A stretch of DNA of 48,345 nucleotides from NCBI RefSeq assembly GCF_900129005.1, contig NZ_FQUN01000029.1, positions 1-48,345 of the forward strand, read 5' to 3'. Positions 45,781 to 48,345 of the stretch are shown piece after piece (position 1 is the stretch's first letter; each line of letters starts with the position of its first letter). This DNA is from Leeuwenhoekiella marinoflava DSM 3653 (lineage in GTDB: Bacteria; Bacteroidota; Bacteroidia; Flavobacteriales; Flavobacteriaceae). The position numbers were made by a program, and so were the translations under genes. The notes below the pieces were generated by a model. It was given only the letters and a program-made list of their open reading frames with translations. It was not told where the DNA came from and did no database searches.

Positions 45781-45801
45781 TACTAATTTTTTAATTCTTA
45801 T

Positions 45802-46505
45802 GTAATTTTGAAATTATTGTTTGTTCTCTTAGGAGATGTATTTTAAAGAAAAACGTTGCGTGTTTTTTTTTGCTATCCTTAAAGGAAAATCAATTAACTA
45901 CTGAGTCATAGTAATCAACTAAGCTAGGTTTAACAAATATTTAAATTTTCTTTTATCCTATAGTTTTAAGCGATTTGAGTATCAAAGAATTTAGATATAA
46001 TTATAGATTTTTGAGCTGTTTGTAGTAATAGGATAATATGTATAATAAGGCTTTCCAACTTTAATAATGCTACTGAATGTCAAGCACCTATCTATTTCAA
46101 GAAAAATAGTAATTAAGAGGTTATATTAATCCGGTGATGTTTTATAAAGCCTATTATTTTAAGAAAGATTTACGGAAATAATTGAAAACAAACATCTCAT
46201 ATGCCTCAGTACTTATAAATTTAGTCAGTGCATTAATGTACATGTCAAAGTCTTGAAACTATCAACTATTTTTAAGCTGTAAAACATGTGGATTTTTAAA
46301 GTTTCATAATAGAATCCCGCACCATTATATTCCTTTTGATCCCACTTCTGACGTTTTAAAACTTCCCATACTTTCTTTTTGAATTCCCTTTAGCAGCATC
46401 GCTGTACATCTCTTTTTTTGAACGCAAAATACCAAGAGTTTGAAGTTAGCCGGACAGCATAACCGCTTGTACCGCGCTTTTATATGTCCTTACTAATTCA
46501 AACTC
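45802..46505. other. 700-bp gap with a frameshifted gene relic
   Basis: No intact gene was found. On the minus strand 46225-46446 reads as coding-like QTLGILRSKKEMYSDAAK, then after a one-base frameshift near 46390 REFKKKVWEVLKRQKWDQKE and YNGAGFYYETLKIHMF to a stop at 46225. The family is not recognised. A 12-bp inverted repeat (CAAGAGTTTGAA, 46433-46444 and 46497-46508) flanks its upstream end. Confidence 0.45.
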
Positions 46506-46508
46506 TTG
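46433..46508. repeat. 12-bp perfect inverted repeat before the ssb module
   Basis: CAAGAGTTTGAA at 46433-46444 and its exact reverse complement at 46497-46508 enclose 52 bp. It sits immediately before the small lysine-rich frame and ssb, so it could be an operator or a mobile-element end. Confidence 0.5.
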
Positions 46509-46511
46509 AAA

Positions 46512-46730
46512 ATGTATCAGCAACAAAAAAAGGTAACAGCGGAAGGCACTAAGGGAAGTAAATCAAAAACAAGCATTATGAAATCAGTTCAAAACATACA
46601 AAAAGAAGCGGAATCAAAACAAACAAAAACAAAAAAGGAAAACGCTCAGGATAAAATAAGTAAATCAATTTGTCAAAATATAAACGCAAACTGTCTGAAT
46701 AGTTTAGGCAGCATTTTAATTAATCTTTAA
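46512..46730 (+). CDS. Possible small lysine-rich protein
   Basis: A 72-codon frame from ATG 46512 (or TTG 46506) is rich in Lys, Gln and Ser (KSKTSIMKSVQNIQKEAES) and ends 11 bp before ssb. Small basic proteins next to ssb are common in mobile elements, but no family is recognised and low-complexity chance coding is possible. Confidence 0.35.
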   Translation: MYQQQKKVTAEGTKGSKSKTSIMKSVQNIQKEAESKQTKTKKENAQDKISKSICQNINANCLNSLGSILINL

Positions 46731-46741
46731 ATACTACTGTT

Positions 46742-47080
46742 ATGAGTACGATCAGAAATCAAGTTCAATTAATCGGAAATGTAGGACAAGAACCTACACT
46801 AACCACGCTGGAAAGCGGAAAAAAAGTAGCTCGTTTTTCACTGGCTACCAATGAATTTTATAAAAATTCAAAAGGCGAAAAGGAGCAGGATACGCAATGG
46901 CACACCGTTGTGGCTTGGGGTAAAACCGCTGATCTTATTGAGAATTATGTCACCAAAGGCAAAGAACTCGCTTTGAGCGGAAAACTCAAGTCTAGAAGCT
47001 ACGAGGACAAAGACGGCATCAAACGCTATGTAACGGAAGTGGAAGCCTCCGAAATTCTTTTACTCGGATCTAAAGCTTAA
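46742..47080 (+). CDS. ssb: Single-stranded DNA-binding protein (short, element-type)
   Basis: The OB-fold of SSB is complete: NQVQLIGNVGQEPTLTTLESG, then VARFSLATNEFY, QWHTVVAWGKTADLIENYV and GKLKSRSYEDKDGIKRY. At 112 residues it ends right after the fold. It has no linker and no acidic DDxxPF-type tail, which chromosomal SSBs use to recruit repair and replication partners. That shape fits the SSB copies carried by Bacteroidota mobile elements. Confidence 0.92.
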   Translation: MSTIRNQVQLIGNVGQEPTLTTLESGKKVARFSLATNEFYKNSKGEKEQDTQWHTVVAWGKTADLIENYVTKGKELALSGKLKSRSYEDKDGIKRYVTEVEASEILLLGSKA

Positions 47081-47088
47081 ATCTAAAA

Positions 47089-47120
47089 AGAGGGCGTTCC
47101 CGATCAAAGTTGCGCCCTCT
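47089..47120 (+). terminator. Hairpin between ssb and the DUF6876 gene
   Basis: AGAGGGCG (47089-47096) and CGCCCTCT (47113-47120) form a perfect 8-bp GC-rich stem with a 16-base loop, 9 bases after the ssb stop. A run of T is missing, so it may act as a weak terminator or mRNA-stabilising stem. Confidence 0.6.
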
Positions 47121-47146
47121 AATTAAACACTTTAAAACTTAATAAA

Positions 47147-47527
47147 ATGTGTACGCAAAGTAAACAAATACAAGAGCACTTGCAAGGGTTTTGCGGCAGT
47201 GAAACCTGCTATAGCATCCCGATGTTTAAAACCCGATACACCGAAGGGGTGAAGTACCTAGCCGAAGCAGCTCAATGCTATTGGCTGATAACTGATGCAG
47301 CTGTAATTACTAAAAGCCTAAAGCACAAAAGCTCTTTTCTAGTGATTTATTTCAAACGCTTTTCTAAAGAAGTACAAGCGCGTTTGCAAAAAGAAGCTCA
47401 AATCACCTATGCCGATGGAAGTGGAACTATTCTGTTTCAACAAGATTATGAGCTAACAGATTTACCTCTGGATGAATTGAGGCTGTTTTTTGTAGAAAAT
47501 ATGCTGATGCTGCCTAATGAATATTAA
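47147..47527 (+). CDS. DUF6876-like protein of mobile elements
   Basis: The 126-residue protein (LQGFCGSETCYSIPMF, then TEGVKYLAEAAQCYWLITD, VIYFKRF and ITYADGSGTILFQQDYELTD) matches my recollection of the DUF6876 family found beside ssb and RadC-like genes in Bacteroidota integrative elements. No catalytic motif is visible and the function is unknown. It precedes the RadC-like gene by 11 bp. Confidence 0.75.
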   Translation: MCTQSKQIQEHLQGFCGSETCYSIPMFKTRYTEGVKYLAEAAQCYWLITDAAVITKSLKHKSSFLVIYFKRFSKEVQARLQKEAQITYADGSGTILFQQDYELTDLPLDELRLFFVENMLMLPNEY

Positions 47528-47538
47528 ACCTTTTAGTT

Positions 47539-47988
47539 ATGGAAACACGTATCAATGAAATAAGCTTAAGGTATCGCCCAAAACTAAAAGCGGAACACTG
47601 GCCTAAAATTAGCTCCTCCTCACTCGCCGCTCGGGTGGTTTTTGAAAACTGGGATCACAACACCATTGCGGTTTATGAATCCTTTAAAATTTTGCTGCTC
47701 AACAACAGCAATAAAGTCAAAGGAATCTACCAGATATCGCACGGAGGAATAACCGGAACTTTAGTGGATTTACGCCTGCTTTTTGCAGTGGCTTTAAAAT
47801 CGTTATCGGTGGCTTTAATTTTAGTCCATAACCACCCCAGTGGAACCTTAAGACCCAGTGAAGCTGATAAAAATTTAACCCGAAAAATCAAGTCGGCTGC
47901 TGACTTTTTAGACATCAAAATTCTGGATCATTTAATTTTAATTCCAACAGGGGATTATTACAGTTTTGCAGATGAAGGCATTTTATAA
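47539..47988 (+). CDS. RadC-like JAB-domain protein
   Basis: A RadC/JAB1-MPN-type domain carries the metal-site motif HNHPSGTLRPSEAD near residues 95-115, preceded by YQISHGGITGTLVDLRLLFA. At 149 residues it has only the JAB domain and lacks the helix-hairpin-helix region of chromosomal RadC. Such copies are typical of mobile and defence-rich islands; the activity is not established. Confidence 0.9.
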   Translation: METRINEISLRYRPKLKAEHWPKISSSSLAARVVFENWDHNTIAVYESFKILLLNNSNKVKGIYQISHGGITGTLVDLRLLFAVALKSLSVALILVHNHPSGTLRPSEADKNLTRKIKSAADFLDIKILDHLILIPTGDYYSFADEGIL

Positions 47989-48006
47989 ACTCAAAAAGTA
48001 TAAATG

Positions 48007-48037
48007 AAAAGACCTCGAAAACAGAGGTCTTTTTTTT
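48007..48037 (+). terminator. Rho-independent terminator
   Basis: AAAAGACCTC pairs with GAGGTCTTTT around a 7-base loop, and an 8-T run follows. It closes the ssb-DUF6876-RadC module 18 bases after the RadC stop. Confidence 0.85.
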
Positions 48038-48345
48038 ATGCTAATATTTCAATTTTATTCGAAAAGTTGTATATTTAAACAGCTGTACTTCAGCTATTAA
48101 TTATACTAGTGTTATCCACTTTTTGACTTTCGCCGATAGCACTAAATATCGAATATAAACATATCGGAAAATCATTTTCCCTGTAAATGGCAATTGGTCC
48201 CGCTATCGGGATTGACCAGATTGTATGAAATTTTGTTCGCCTGGGGCGAACGAAAAGATTTCCATGTTAAAACCAAGAAAAAATGCAAAAAGGTTTAGGC
48301 TACATTTTTGACATAGGGTTGCTCTCTTTTAACGACGGCACATAT
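48038..48345. other. End of window, no convincing gene
   Basis: The stretch contains two short inverted repeats (GTTCGCC and GGCGAAC near 48235-48251, and TCCCGCTATCGGGA near 48198-48211). An ATG at 48283 opens a frame to the window edge (MQKGLGYIFDIGLLSF), 21 codons long. It could be the start of the next gene but cannot be identified. Confidence 0.35.

Overview
The window is low-GC DNA from a member of the Bacteroidota, most likely a marine-type Flavobacteriaceae. The sequence shows a SusC/SusD pair, a type IX secretion sorting tail, Bacteroidota-style lipoprotein signals and a tyrosine recombinase of the Bacteroidota mobile-element type. No tRNA, rRNA, CRISPR array or intact insertion sequence was seen. 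The species cannot be named from the sequence.

Region 1 (about 1.5-31 kb) is a polysaccharide utilisation locus (PUL) for a chondroitin-type glycosaminoglycan. The key gene is a PL8 chondroitinase ABC-like lyase with the catalytic His, Tyr, Arg and Glu in place. Around it are a GH88 unsaturated uronyl hydrolase, a GH109 N-acetylgalactosaminidase-type enzyme, a GH20 hexosaminidase, a Tat-exported FAD oxidoreductase, SusC/SusD, a CstA-type transporter, an FHS-family sugar permease and a secreted beta-helix protein with a type IX sorting tail. The block from 4.9 to 12.6 kb encodes what looks like a full route for the released GalNAc through nucleotide sugars: an anomeric kinase (NahK type), a nucleotidyltransferase, a UDP-HexNAc 4-epimerase, a phosphohexosamine mutase, and a glucosamine-6-phosphate deaminase fused to a PIG-L deacetylase domain. 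The fused domain could stand in for NagA, which is absent. No sulfatase is present. A LacI-type regulator (3601-4647) lies between the arms. Matching palindromes in front of it and in front of susC are its probable operators, so one repressor probably controls both operons.

Region 2 (about 31.4-43 kb) starts with a tyrosine recombinase preceded by four helically phased TCGTGAG repeats. It carries a redox cassette: an AraC-type regulator divergent from an aldo/keto reductase, two tandem DUF4440 proteins, a flavodoxin, a carboxymuconolactone decarboxylase-cupin fusion, the 2Fe-2S subunit of a molybdenum hydroxylase and a dihaem cytochrome. Facing them on the other strand are the molybdopterin subunit (Tat-exported) and its XdhC maturation factor. 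A decayed antibiotic-biosynthesis-monooxygenase gene lies between the two arms.

Region 3 (43-48.3 kb) is a patchwork of mobile-element debris and accessory genes: a frameshifted and truncated Fic gene behind paired palindromes, the 3' end of a group II intron recognisable from its domain V, a ParE-type toxin-antitoxin pair, a two-domain CHRD lipoprotein, frameshifted relics, and an element-type module of ssb, DUF6876 and a RadC/JAB protein. The first 1.7 kb of the window has no convincing gene but contains several long inverted repeats.
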